Shown: positions 1 through 6,978 of the stretch, one piece after another | How the letters are laid out: each line of letters begins with the position of its first letter | How positions within the stretch are numbered: position 1 is the stretch's first letter | Origin: JBASNZ01 sp049657775 | GTDB taxonomy: Bacteria > Actinomycetota > Coriobacteriia > Anaerosomatales > Anaerosomataceae | DNA: 11,144 nt | Direction of reading: 5' to 3' | NCBI GenBank assembly: GCA_049657775.1 | Contig: JBASNZ010000119.1 | Coordinates: forward strand, 1 to 11,144 | Notes under the pieces: model-generated | The model's input: only the letters and a program-made list of their open reading frames with translations | What the model was told of the DNA's origin: nothing | Database searches by the model: none | Position numbers and translations under genes: made by a program

Positions 1-248
1 TGATAGATCGTGATGCCGAAGACCCCCGCGGCGAACAGCCGCGGGACGTCGGCCTTGCGCGGCAGGCGCATGCGCGTGAGGAACCCGTACGCCGCGAGCA
101 CCGCCGACGCGGTCCCGAATCGCAGGAGCGCCAGCTGCCCGGCACCAAACCCCTCGAGTCCCGCCTTGATGCCCGCGAACGCCGACGCCCACAGCAACAG
201 TGCGACGATGACTGCGCCAAGAGTGCGGGGTTCGATCTTGTTCGACAT
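1..248 (-). CDS. EamA/DMT-family transporter, N-terminal fragment
   Basis: Only the first 82 codons are inside the window; the gene runs off the left edge. It probably encodes a drug/metabolite transporter (DMT superfamily, EamA domain), an inner-membrane exporter of about 10 membrane helices whose substrate cannot be told from sequence. What is seen: the start ATG at 248-246 is preceded by GGCGGAG at a normal spacing. The peptide opens with a short basic stretch, then a hydrophobic helix with the EamA-type LLLWASAFAGIKAGL segment (about residues 18-32). The pattern QLALLRFGTASAVLAAY (about residues 38-54) follows, and then a basic loop RMRLPRKADVPRLFAAGVFG that leads into the third helix. 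This spacing and the W-A-S-x-F-x-x-I-K motif are typical of EamA N-termini. It is co-directional with the ABC operon, 105 bases downstream of it, so read-through is possible. Confidence 0.85.
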   Translation of the reverse strand, partial: MSNKIEPRTLGAVIVALLLWASAFAGIKAGLEGFGAGQLALLRFGTASAVLAAYGFLTRMRLPRKADVPRLFAAGVFGITIY

Positions 249-261
249 GTACGCTCCGCCA

Positions 262-293
262 GGTAGGCCGATGGGTGAAGTAACCAGCCTACC
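262..293. repeat. 7-bp inverted repeat in the EamA gene leader
   Basis: GGTAGGC at 262-268 and GCCTACC at 287-293 are perfect complements separated by 18 bases, just upstream of the EamA start. It could be an operator or a leader hairpin. A second wider pair, GCCGGGC at 294-300 and GCCCGGC at 348-354, lies between it and the end of the ABC operon. Neither is followed by a T-run, so neither looks like a normal intrinsic terminator. I found no convincing -35/-10 pair for the EamA gene here. Confidence 0.35.
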
Positions 294-353
294 GCCGGGC
301 AGCGTCGAGCGCGAGTCCTGAGGGGCGACGAAACGCGTCGGATCGAGGCCCGG

Positions 354-1529
354 CTACTCGAACTTGAGCAGCAGGGCACCCAGACCGAGCGTCACGAGCG
401 CAAACGCGAGCAGCACGCCGGCGGGTAGAAGCGCGGCATCCATCCCCTGGTTGCGCACCACGACGTCCGTGAGTCCCATGACCGCCCACCCGGTGGGAGT
501 GAACTTGGCAACGGTCTGCATGAGCGGGCCGACCACCTCGATCGGCCACAGGCAACCGCCAAGCATGGCGAGTCCGGTCGAGATCAGCGGACTGGAGCCG
601 CTGAGCTGGTCGCGTGTACGAACCACCGCCGAGACGAACACGGCAAGACCAGTGCCCGCCAGCACGTACGAGCCCAGGACCACGAACACCGCAAGCGGAT
701 CGCGGCCCCATGGCACGCCAAACGCGAGCGCGCCGACGCTTACCAAGATGAGCGCCTGCACTGCCGCCGCGAGTACGATTCCGACGATCTTGCCCGAGAG
801 AATGGTGCCCCGGGACAGCGGTGCCACGAGCAAGCGCCTGAGCGTCCCCTGCTCACGCTCCTCCAAGATGCCGCCGGCGCTCCCGAACGTCATGAAGAGG
901 ATGAACCACACGGTGAAGCCGATCGAACTCAGGGCTGAGCCCTCGGCGATGACCGAGTCGCCGCGTACGTCGGAGGCTACCACCATCTGAACCTCGGTGT
1001 AGATGGGCGGCTTGGGATCCCACCGGGCGTCCGCCTTGTCGTAGATCGTGTCGAACTGGACGGCGGGCGCCTCGTTGACGACGATCTTGGCCGCCTCCGC
1101 GTTACCGGACATTCGCATCGCGATGCCCTGTACGACCGATAGGACAGCGAACGAGCTCTCCGAGGCGGGATCGCGCAACACCTGTATCTCCGCGCCGTCA
1201 CCCTTCAGGTCCCCGGCAAAGCCCTCGGGCACAAGCACCGCGACCGCGGCATCACCCTCGGCAATGAGACGCTCGGCATCGGCCCGGTTGACCATGCCCG
1301 TCTCAAAGGACTCCTCGGCGTTGAGCAGCGTACCCACCTGCGCCGAGTACGACGATCCGTCCTCGTCCACGAACAGCACGTGCATGGGCTTGGCCTCGCC
1401 ACCGGCGAATGCCGAGCCGAAGAGCATCGTGAGCGCGAGCGGCAACACGAGCACACCAACGAGTTCCGCAGGGTTCCGTAGGAGCTGGAGCGCGTTGAGC
1501 CACGCAAGGGCGAGTATCTTCCTTATCAT
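354..1529 (-). CDS. ABC-2 type transporter permease (second permease of the operon)
   Basis: 391-residue inner-membrane permease of the ABC-2 exporter type (ABC2_membrane_3-like). It probably forms a heterodimeric channel with the permease encoded just upstream and is driven by the ATPase of the same operon. Architecture: an N-terminal hydrophobic helix after a basic start (MIRKILALAWLNALQLLRNP, helix about residues 22-42), then a large extracytoplasmic domain (about 45-205), then a C-terminal block of five helices (about 205-390). The cytoplasmic loop EEREQGTLRRLLVAPLSRG (about 223-241) is the conserved ABC-2 element that contacts the ATPase, and the later GWAVMGLTDVVVRNQG segment is also typical. 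The start ATG overlaps the stop of the upstream permease in an ATGA arrangement (1526-1529), indicating translational coupling. Substrate is unknown; drugs, lipids or small secreted molecules are possibilities for this family. Confidence 0.92.
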   Translation of the reverse strand: MIRKILALAWLNALQLLRNPAELVGVLVLPLALTMLFGSAFAGGEAKPMHVLFVDEDGSSYSAQVGTLLNAEESFETGMVNRADAERLIAEGDAAVAVLVPEGFAGDLKGDGAEIQVLRDPASESSFAVLSVVQGIAMRMSGNAEAAKIVVNEAPAVQFDTIYDKADARWDPKPPIYTEVQMVVASDVRGDSVIAEGSALSSIGFTVWFILFMTFGSAGGILEEREQGTLRRLLVAPLSRGTILSGKIVGIVLAAAVQALILVSVGALAFGVPWGRDPLAVFVVLGSYVLAGTGLAVFVSAVVRTRDQLSGSSPLISTGLAMLGGCLWPIEVVGPLMQTVAKFTPTGWAVMGLTDVVVRNQGMDAALLPAGVLLAFALVTLGLGALLLKFE

Positions 1530-2749
1530 TCGTACCTCAGCCGCCAGACACCGAACGCGAAGAGAACCGCTCCGATCGCCAGCACGGCACCTATTCCCGG
1601 CAGCACATCGGCGGTCGAGGCGCCCTGCATGAGATCGATGAACCCGTTGACGGTCCAGTACACCGGAGAGATCACCTGGACGGGAAGCAGGAACGATGGC
1701 AGCTGCTCGGTGGGAATCATCGATCCGCCTGTCGCGGCGAAGAGCATGATCGCAGCGGGCGCGATACCGCCGATCGCTCGCTCGGACTTACCCAGAGCCG
1801 CGAGCGTCATCGCAAGCCCTGCTGCCGCGAGCGCCTCGGCTAGCCCCACCAGGACCGTGGCGGCGATGTTGGCACCCCAGTCCACCCCGAAGAGGAAGTG
1901 CGTACCCACCAGTAGGATGGCGAACTGTCCGATGCCTATCATGAGCACGCCGATCGCCTTACCGCCGACGATGGCGAGCTTGGTCGCCGGCGTCGAAAGC
2001 ATTCGCGCCAGCGTCTGCTCGCGCCGCTCCTTCACAAACGAGAACGCGCCGAACATGGCGCCGAAGAGCAGGAACATCCCCGTCATCCCGGCCGAGTAGT
2101 ACGAGATCATCGAGATACGCTTGTCGACCTCGGCCTCGATCTCCTTGACCGCGACGGCATCGAACGTGAACTCGGACATCTGCCGGGATGACGGTCCGGC
2201 AGTTGCCGGAACATTGGATCCCGGGGCCGCGGCCCCCATCTGATTGGCATAGCGTGCCGCGTACCAGTCCCCAAGCGTGTGCGCCGCGATGATCTGCGCA
2301 GACGCGTTTGCCACGCCGGCCCGAACCACGCCGGCCCAGATGCCAGCGGCGATCTTGGACCCCGGGTCCTGCAGGACCTCAAGGCCCACGGGAGTTCCCG
2401 CCTCGATCTTGGCGCTCAGGTCCTGCGGGATCACGAGTGCGGCCGTCAGGTCGCCCCGCTCCACCTCGGCCCTGATCGCGTCGGCATCGTCACTCACCTC
2501 GATGTTGAAGAGCGCGTCGATCTCCTTGGATGAGGTGAGGCCCCCAACGAACCGCTGCCCGGTCTCGCCCGCGTCTTCATTGACGATGGCCACGTCGATG
2601 TCGAGCGAGTCGCCCTGCCCGATGCTGCCAAGAGCGGAGCCAAGGATGAAGATGAGCGCGAGCGGCATCGCGAGCATGACGAGCAGCGCCCCGCGGTCAC
2701 GCGAGATGATCAAGGCATCCTTGCGGGCGATGTTGAGCAGCGCGCGCAC
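1526..2749 (-). CDS. ABC-2 type transporter permease (first permease of the operon)
   Basis: 407-residue ABC-2 permease with the same architecture as its downstream neighbour and recognisable similarity to it, so the two probably arose by duplication and pair as a heterodimer. It has an N-terminal RKDALIISRDRGALLVMLAMPLAL start with a first helix (about residues 20-42). A large outer loop spans about 45-210 and contains a low-complexity Ala/Gly/Pro/Ser stretch around 170-188. A five-helix C-terminal membrane domain follows (about 215-405). The cytoplasmic loop KERREQTLARMLSTPATK (about 241-258) is the ATPase-contact element of the family. The GTG start lies one base after the stop of the ATPase gene (TGA-C-GTG), so the genes are translationally coupled. 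No internal promoter is evident. The substrate cannot be told from sequence. Confidence 0.92.
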   Translation of the reverse strand: MRALLNIARKDALIISRDRGALLVMLAMPLALIFILGSALGSIGQGDSLDIDVAIVNEDAGETGQRFVGGLTSSKEIDALFNIEVSDDADAIRAEVERGDLTAALVIPQDLSAKIEAGTPVGLEVLQDPGSKIAAGIWAGVVRAGVANASAQIIAAHTLGDWYAARYANQMGAAAPGSNVPATAGPSSRQMSEFTFDAVAVKEIEAEVDKRISMISYYSAGMTGMFLLFGAMFGAFSFVKERREQTLARMLSTPATKLAIVGGKAIGVLMIGIGQFAILLVGTHFLFGVDWGANIAATVLVGLAEALAAAGLAMTLAALGKSERAIGGIAPAAIMLFAATGGSMIPTEQLPSFLLPVQVISPVYWTVNGFIDLMQGASTADVLPGIGAVLAIGAVLFAFGVWRLRYE

Positions 2750-2750
2750 G

Positions 2751-3689
2751 TCAATCTCGCAGACTCTTGCCGGTAAGGTGCAGGAAGACGCTCTCCAGAT
2801 CGGGCTCGGTCACAGTGATCGAGGTGACGTGTGAGCCTTCCGATTCGAGCGTGGCAACCAGCTTGCCAAGAATCGATCCGCTGCTTGGCGTGAGCACTTG
2901 CAGCGTGTCGCCGGTGCGATCGAGCTGCTTGACGCCGGAAATCGCCCGGACGTCGTCCAGCACCCGATCGCTGATGTCCGTCACCTTGACGTCGACGACG
3001 TCCATACCGCCGACCACGTCGCGAAGCTCGTTGAGCGTCCCCATCGCGATGATCTTCCCGTGGTCCATGATCGCGACGCGATCGCACAGGAACTCGACTT
3101 CCTCCATGTAGTGGCTCGTGTAGAGCACCGTCATGCCCGCCGCATTGAGGTTCTTCACGGTATCGAGGATGTGGTTTCTGCTCTGCGGATCGATGCCGAC
3201 CGTCGGCTCGTCCATCAGCAGCACCTTCGGCTTATGAAGGATACCGGCCGCGATATTGATGCGCCGTTTCATACCCCCCGAGTACTTCTCGATGCGCTCC
3301 CTGGAGCGCTCGGCAAGACCGGCAAGCTCGAGCGCGTCGTCGACCGCGGACTTGAGCGCGCTACCGGAGAGTCCGTACATGCGGCCCCAGAACGCGAGGT
3401 TCTCGCCCGCGGACAGAGTGGGATAGAGCGCGATCTCCTGCGGGACGATGCCGAGGGCACGCTTCACCGCGGTCGGGTCTTTGAGAATCGAACTGCCGTC
3501 GACGAGAACGTCGCCGGAGGTGGGCTCGATCAGACACGAGATCATGGAGATGGCCGTGGTCTTGCCTGCGCCGTTTGGGCCGAGGAGACCGAAGACCTCA
3601 CCCTGCGCGATCTCGAACGACACCCCGTCCACGGCGGCGAGGTCGCCAAACCGCTTGCCCAGATCACGGACTTCGACGATGCCGCTCAT
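2751..3689 (-). CDS. ABC-2 type transporter ATP-binding protein
   Basis: 312-residue cytoplasmic ATPase that powers the exporter formed by the two downstream permeases. All nucleotide-binding motifs are intact: Walker A GPNGAGKTT at residues 37-45, Q-loop glutamine 84 (VPQEIALYPTLS), signature YSGGM at 136-140, Walker B VLLMDEP at 156-162 with catalytic Glu161, D-loop GIDPQSR, and switch His193 (TSHYMEEVE). The pattern resembles the DrrA/YbhF/CcmA-like drug and lipid exporter ATPases. The C-terminal 90 residues form an accessory domain ending in TVTEPDLESVFLHLTGKSLRD, a tail common to this subfamily. The ATG is preceded by GGGGGAG at good spacing. It is the first gene of the operon. The 95-base gap upstream holds an operator-like dyad, so this is the probable promoter site. 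Confidence 0.96.
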   Translation of the reverse strand: MSGIVEVRDLGKRFGDLAAVDGVSFEIAQGEVFGLLGPNGAGKTTAISMISCLIEPTSGDVLVDGSSILKDPTAVKRALGIVPQEIALYPTLSAGENLAFWGRMYGLSGSALKSAVDDALELAGLAERSRERIEKYSGGMKRRINIAAGILHKPKVLLMDEPTVGIDPQSRNHILDTVKNLNAAGMTVLYTSHYMEEVEFLCDRVAIMDHGKIIAMGTLNELRDVVGGMDVVDVKVTDISDRVLDDVRAISGVKQLDRTGDTLQVLTPSSGSILGKLVATLESEGSHVTSITVTEPDLESVFLHLTGKSLRD

Positions 3690-3736
3690 GTCTCCCCCAT
3701 CGTCAGCGCGGCCGATGCATAGGAATCGCAGCGTAA

Positions 3737-3756
3737 CGCATTACAACTGTTAAGCG
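3737..3756. promoter_or_regulatory. Operator-like dyad upstream of the ABC exporter operon
   Basis: A 20-base imperfect dyad: read on the minus strand the half-sites are CGCTTAACAG and, from the other strand, CGCATTACAA, identical at 7 of 10 positions. It lies 48 to 67 bases before the ATPase start, in the only AT-richer patch of the gap. Such dyads are typical of TetR/PadR/MarR-type repressor sites near exporter operons, but no regulator gene is in the window. Weak promoter hexamers (TTGTAA, then TATGCA after 19 bases) overlap or follow it. The assignment as an operator is inference. Confidence 0.35.
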
Positions 3757-3784
3757 CATGCCCTCGTCCTGTTCGTCTACCCGC

Positions 3785-4480
3785 TCACGCCGTCATCGCG
3801 TCGAGGATCGCGTACAGCGCCTCACGACACCGTGCTCCGTGGCGTGCTTCGCCCGACACGATCTCATCTGCGGATCGCACATGCTCGCCCTTTGCGGCCA
3901 GGTCGTCGCCTGCCCGCTCCACCAGCGTGCGAACGCTCTCAGCGGTCCACTCCACATGGAACTGCAGCCCCACCACGCGCCCGTCCGCATATTCGAACGC
4001 CTGGTTCGCACAGGCGGCGCTTCGTGCCAGACGGACCGCCCCCTTTGGCAACCCGAACGTGTCGCTGTGCCAATGACCGACCGCGAGACCCTCGGGTATG
4101 GCTTGCGACACCGCCGAGGAACGCCCCTCGAATGAGAGGGTGAGTGGGAAGTAGCCGATCTCGGGGCCCGGATTCTTGGTGACCGGCGCCCCCAGGGCGC
4201 TCGCGAGGATCTGCGCTCCCAGGCAGATGCCCAGGACGATGGACTCCGAGTCTATCGCCGCACGCACGGCGCGTTTCTCCTCCGCAAGCCATGGAAACGC
4301 TGCTTCGTCTTCGGCGCCCATCGGACCGCCCATCACCACGAGCATGTCGTAGTCATCCGGTGTACCGAAGTCACCGGTGACGGCCATGGTCGTGGTCACG
4401 TCGTGGCCGCACTCATCGGCCCAGTCGACGATGGCACCCGCATCCTCGAAGTCGACGTGCTGGATGACCCTGATCCTCAC
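3785..4480 (-). CDS. Class I glutamine amidotransferase-like protein (GMP synthase glutaminase-like)
   Basis: 231-residue stand-alone class I glutamine amidotransferase domain. Enzymes of this fold use a Cys-His-Glu triad to hydrolyse glutamine, and related stand-alone proteins act on gamma-glutamyl compounds. The triad is complete: nucleophile Cys86 in LGICLGAQILASALGA, His175 and Glu177 in GLQFHVEWT. The oxyanion-strand motif VVMGGPMGAEDE (about residues 48-59) and the GHWHSDTFGLPKGA segment (135-148) are typical of the GMP-synthase-like GATase1 group (YP_-type, often annotated as glutamine amidotransferase or GMP synthase). There is no ATP pyrophosphatase or dimerisation domain, so it is not a full GMP synthase. 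The GTG start is chosen because MRIRVIQHVDFEDAG matches family N-termini; the ribosome site before it is weak. True substrate is unknown. Co-directional with the ABC operon, 95 bases upstream of it. Confidence 0.9.
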   Translation of the reverse strand: MRIRVIQHVDFEDAGAIVDWADECGHDVTTTMAVTGDFGTPDDYDMLVVMGGPMGAEDEAAFPWLAEEKRAVRAAIDSESIVLGICLGAQILASALGAPVTKNPGPEIGYFPLTLSFEGRSSAVSQAIPEGLAVGHWHSDTFGLPKGAVRLARSAACANQAFEYADGRVVGLQFHVEWTAESVRTLVERAGDDLAAKGEHVRSADEIVSGEARHGARCREALYAILDAMTA

Positions 4481-4530
4481 CTGTCAGCCCCATTCCCTAT
4501 AGCCGGACTCCCTGACGCGCCCGCGACGGC

Positions 4531-4559
4531 ATCATCACCCACAGGCGGCCGGCTGACAA
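4531..4559 (-). promoter_or_regulatory. Possible promoter for the glutamine amidotransferase gene
   Basis: On the minus strand TTGTCA (4559-4554, 5 of 6 to the -35 consensus) is followed after exactly 17 bases by GATGAT (4536-4531, 4 of 6 to the -10 consensus). Initiation would give a leader of about 45 bases before the GTG start. Spacing is ideal, but the -10 is weak. Confidence 0.4.
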
Positions 4560-4598
4560 ATCGGGCAACCTACGAATCAGGAGGCCTCAAACAGGAAG

Positions 4599-4616
4599 CG
4601 GACCCTCGCGGGCCCG
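4599..4616 (-). terminator. Likely terminator of the tRNA-Ala transcript
   Basis: Read on the minus strand, CGGGCCC and GGGTCCG form a 7-bp stem with one G-U pair around a GCGA (GNRA) tetraloop. CTTCCTGTTT follows. It starts 17 bases past the CCA end of the tRNA, where an intrinsic terminator is expected. The T-run is interrupted, so efficiency is uncertain. Confidence 0.45.
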
Positions 4617-4633
4617 TTTCCGGTACGTGTGCA

Positions 4634-4709
4634 TGGTGGAGACGAAGGGGCTCGAACCCTCGACCTCAGGCTTGCAAAGCCCGCGCTCTCCCAGCTGAGC
4701 TACGTCCCC
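4634..4709 (-). tRNA. tRNA-Ala (anticodon TGC), CCA encoded
   Basis: A 76-base cloverleaf on the minus strand. The acceptor stem GGGGACG pairs with CGTCTCC (one G-U pair). The D-arm region is TAGCTCAGCTGGGAGAGC. The anticodon loop CTTTGCAAG has anticodon TGC at 4676-4674. The T-arm reads GAGGG-TTCGAGC-CCCTT with one G-U pair. The discriminator A at 4637 is followed by a genomically encoded CCA (4636-4634). The transcript decodes GCA and other GCN alanine codons. A strong promoter lies directly upstream and a GNRA hairpin directly downstream, so it is probably a single-gene transcription unit. Confidence 0.97.
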
Positions 4710-4719
4710 GGGAACGCAG

Positions 4720-4748
4720 ATTATAGCACCTGCCTTGCGTTGTCTCCA
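4720..4748 (-). promoter_or_regulatory. Promoter of tRNA-Ala
   Basis: On the minus strand a perfect TATAAT (4725-4720) is preceded by TGC, giving an extended -10. A -35 hexamer TGGAGA (4748-4743, 4 of 6 to consensus) lies exactly 17 bases upstream. The predicted start point falls about four bases before the mature tRNA 5' end at 4709, which fits a short RNase P-processed leader. This is the best sigma-70-type promoter in the window. Confidence 0.75.
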
Positions 4749-4792
4749 GGAGTGTACCGAGACGAGAGCCGCCCACTCTCACACCCCGCGCG

Positions 4793-4861
4793 ACTCGAGA
4801 AGTTCACGGGGTAGTGCCAGGCCCGAAACCACCCCGAAACGCGCGCCCCGTAGCCTCGAGT
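4793..4861 (+). promoter_or_regulatory. Nested stem-loop and direct repeat in the amt leader
   Basis: The amt upstream region (4749-4933) holds two nested complementary pairs. The outer pair is ACTCGAG at 4793-4799 with CTCGAGT at 4855-4861. The inner pair is ACGGGG at 4806-4811 with CCCCGT at 4846-4851. Between the inner arms an 8-base direct repeat CCCGAAAC occurs at 4822-4829 and 4833-4840, with an 11-base period. This could be a folded mRNA leader or tandem regulator sites one helical turn apart. No known riboswitch is recognised, and no clear -35/-10 pair for amt is visible. CTCGAG is itself a palindrome, so some of the outer pairing is automatic. Confidence 0.35.
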
Positions 4862-4933
4862 CAGAACGAGAGACCTCAACGACGCGGTCCTCTCCTGACG
4901 TATCGGTGCGGGAAAAACAGGAGGTGGTGGCTG

Positions 4934-6553
4934 ATGAGGCCACGCGCAGGAGCCGCATGCAAGCGGCTGACATGGCGAGAGATCGTCGTGCGTGCAGGAG
5001 TGCGCACGATCATTCTCACGTTGCTCGCGCTCGCGCTCATGACCGGATTCGCCTGGGCAGCAGGCGACTCGACGGGAGCCGAGACGGGCACGATCACGGA
5101 TGTGACGGCGGCAACCGCGGGGGCACCCACGCTCGCCGAGGTCGCGGGCGACCTCGGACATCTCGAGATTGCCACCAACATCTTCTTCGTGACCGTGGGT
5201 ATGGCGCTCATCTTCTTCATGCAGGCGGGCTTCATGCTGGTGGAGACCGGCTTCTGCCGCGGCAAGAACGCGGCGCATGTGGCGATGACCAACTTCGTCA
5301 TCTTCGCCATCGGCGCGGTCGCGTACTGGGCGGTCGGCTTCGCGCTCCAGTTCGGCTCGTTCGGGCCCATCGGGCTTCTGGGCGGCGCGCAGGGCGTACT
5401 GGACGGCGACGCGTTCAAGCTGTTCGGGCAAGCCGTGGCCGGAACCAAGGGCTTCTTCCTCGGCTCGCTCGGTGACGGGACGCTCGACGTCGGCGCATTC
5501 GCGTTCTTCTTGTTCCAGATGGTCTTCATGGACACGGCGGCCACGATCGTCACCGGTGGCATGGCTGAGCGCTGGAAGTTCTCGGCGTTCATCCCGTTCG
5601 GCGTGTATATGGCCGTGTTCACCTACCCGCTCTACGGCATGTGGATCTGGGGCGGCGGCTGGCTCGCGCAACTGGGCGCCAACTTCGGGCTCGGCCACGG
5701 CGCGGTCGACTTCGCGGGCTCCAGTGCGGTGCATGCGATCGGCGGCTTCTCGGCGCTCGCGGGCGCGCTCGTGATCGGTCCCCGCATCGGCAAGTTCAAA
5801 GCTGACGGCACTCCGGTGGCCATCCCCGGACACCACATCCCCATGGCCATCCTCGGCACCATCATCCTCGTCTTCGGCTGGATGGGCTTTAACGGCATGA
5901 GCACGCTGTCGGCCGGTGACCTGCGCTTCCCGATCATCATCGCCAACACGATGCTCGCGGGCGCGGCGGGGTGCCTGGCCGCCATGTCCCTCGTGTGGAA
6001 GGCCTGGGGTCACCCTGATCCCTCGATGACCGCCAACGGCATGCTCGCCGGCCTCGTGGCCATCACTGCACCGTGCGCATTCGTCACCCCGTGGGCGGCG
6101 ATCCTCATCGGGCTCATCGCCGGCCTACTCGTTGTCGGATCGGTCATCTTCTGGGAGCGCAAGGTCAAGATCGACGACCCGGTCGGGGCGGTCTCGGTAC
6201 ACGGCATCAACGGCCTGTGGGGCATGCTGGCGCTCGGCCTGTTCGCTGACGGCACGTACGGTGGCGGCTGGAACGGCGTTGAGGGCGCGGTCACCGGCCT
6301 CTTCTACGGCGATGCCGGTCAGTTCGCGGCGCAGTTGATCGCAAGCGTCGTCGTCGCGGCATGGGCGTTCGGCACGATGTATGTCTTCTTCAAGATCCAG
6401 TCCAAGACCACCGGCCTCCGCTCGAGCGAGGCAGACGAGATCGCCGGGCTCGACGCCACCGAGATGGGCGTGCTCGCCTACCCCGACTTCGTCGGCAGCG
6501 GCGCGCTGGGTGGCGGTTCGTACACCGAGGCCCCTGTTGGAAGTGAGGCATAG
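4934..6553 (+). CDS. amt: Ammonium transporter (Amt/MEP/Rh family)
   Basis: 539-residue inner-membrane trimeric ammonium channel. The start ATG at 4934 is chosen because AGGAGGT lies at 4919-4925; the frame is open further upstream but without such a site. An N-terminal signal-like segment RTIILTLLALALMTGFAWA (residues 24-42, possible cleavage after AWA) resembles the cleaved leader of AmtB. Eleven membrane helices then follow. The family marks are present: FQMVF (194-198) at the outer gate, WIWGGGW (237-243), DFAGSSAVHAIGGFSALAGA (259-278) with pore His267, and His423 in VSVHGINGLWG. The twin-His pair is thus complete. The cytoplasmic tail has GLRSSEADEIAGLD, the element that in AmtB communicates with GlnK, plus a Gly/Ser-rich extension. 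The P-II gene follows without any gap, supporting a classic Amt-GlnK gating pair. Confidence 0.97.
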   Translation: MRPRAGAACKRLTWREIVVRAGVRTIILTLLALALMTGFAWAAGDSTGAETGTITDVTAATAGAPTLAEVAGDLGHLEIATNIFFVTVGMALIFFMQAGFMLVETGFCRGKNAAHVAMTNFVIFAIGAVAYWAVGFALQFGSFGPIGLLGGAQGVLDGDAFKLFGQAVAGTKGFFLGSLGDGTLDVGAFAFFLFQMVFMDTAATIVTGGMAERWKFSAFIPFGVYMAVFTYPLYGMWIWGGGWLAQLGANFGLGHGAVDFAGSSAVHAIGGFSALAGALVIGPRIGKFKADGTPVAIPGHHIPMAILGTIILVFGWMGFNGMSTLSAGDLRFPIIIANTMLAGAAGCLAAMSLVWKAWGHPDPSMTANGMLAGLVAITAPCAFVTPWAAILIGLIAGLLVVGSVIFWERKVKIDDPVGAVSVHGINGLWGMLALGLFADGTYGGGWNGVEGAVTGLFYGDAGQFAAQLIASVVVAAWAFGTMYVFFKIQSKTTGLRSSEADEIAGLDATEMGVLAYPDFVGSGALGGGSYTEAPVGSEA

Positions 6554-6892
6554 ATGAAGCGCGTAGAGGCTATCGTTCGTCCGGAGCGCCTTGAGGCGGT
6601 CAAAGATGCCCTGGTCGGTCTCGGGCATGCGGGCCTGACCGTTACCGAGGTCAAGGGGCACGGCATCCAGAAGGGCATCACGCAGCAGTGGCGTGGACAG
6701 GAGTACTCCATCGACCTGCTTCCCAAGGTGATGATCATGGCCGTGGTCAACGATCACGAGGTGCCCGATGTCCTGGTCGCCATCACTGAGGCGGCCCGAA
6801 CCGGCATGATCGGTGACGGCAAGATCTTCGTGAGTACGGTGGAAGACATCGTTCGTATCCGCACCGGCGAGTCCGGCACGGACGCTATCTGA
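6554..6892 (+). CDS. glnK: Nitrogen regulatory protein P-II
   Basis: 112-residue trimeric P-II signal protein. It senses ATP/ADP and 2-oxoglutarate and blocks Amt when nitrogen is plentiful. The name glnK is used because the gene directly follows amt; glnB would be equally valid by sequence. The ATG abuts the amt TAG with no spacer, and GGAAGTGAGG inside the end of amt serves as ribosome site, so the two are translationally coupled. Conserved features: start MKRVEAIVRPERLEAVKDAL, T-loop with Gln39, Lys40 and Tyr51, and the C-terminal TGMIGDGKIFVSTVEDIVRIRTGE with Lys90, Arg101 and Arg103 for nucleotide binding. The T-loop reads QQWRGQEY (residues 44-51), differing from the common YRGAEY/YRGSEY modification-site pattern at 46 (Trp) and 49 (Gln). 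Tyr51 is the uridylylation or adenylylation site in other species. Confidence 0.96.
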   Translation: MKRVEAIVRPERLEAVKDALVGLGHAGLTVTEVKGHGIQKGITQQWRGQEYSIDLLPKVMIMAVVNDHEVPDVLVAITEAARTGMIGDGKIFVSTVEDIVRIRTGESGTDAI

Positions 6893-6900
6893 CCGCTGCT

Positions 6901-6937
6901 CCATCCCCGGCGTCGACTCAGGCGGCGCCGGGGATGG
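6901..6937 (+). terminator. Perfect 12-bp hairpin after glnK
   Basis: CCATCCCCGGCG (6901-6912) and CGCCGGGGATGG (6926-6937) form a perfect 12-bp stem with a 13-base loop, starting 8 bases after the glnK stop. There is no T-run, so it may act as an RNA-stabilising or factor-assisted end rather than as a textbook intrinsic terminator. Confidence 0.55.
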
Positions 6938-6950
6938 CCGCGCAACGCAA

Positions 6951-6978
6951 GAAGGCGGGCGCTTTCGCGCCCGCCTTC
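6951..6978. terminator. Second perfect 12-bp hairpin, possibly bidirectional terminator
   Basis: GAAGGCGGGCGC (6951-6962) and GCGCCCGCCTTC (6967-6978) form a perfect 12-bp stem around TTTC. On the minus strand the loop becomes GAAA, a stable GNRA tetraloop, and the stem is followed by TTGCGTTG. On the plus strand the 3' arm ends CCTTCGT. The hairpin lies between converging transcription units, so it probably ends one or both; the minus orientation looks slightly better. Confidence 0.6.

Noticed and set aside
2898..3722. 274-codon plus-strand ORF over the ABC ATPase
   Set aside because: The opposite strand carries every ABC ATPase motif; this frame has none of its own.
4721..6013. 430-codon open frame on the minus strand across amt
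   Set aside because: It is antisense to a clear Amt protein, and its translation is rich in Arg/Glu/His/Asp with no domain. It is a shadow of high-GC third positions.
6125..6904. 259-codon minus-strand ORF over the end of amt and glnK
   Set aside because: Antisense to two well-supported genes, with no recognisable fold.
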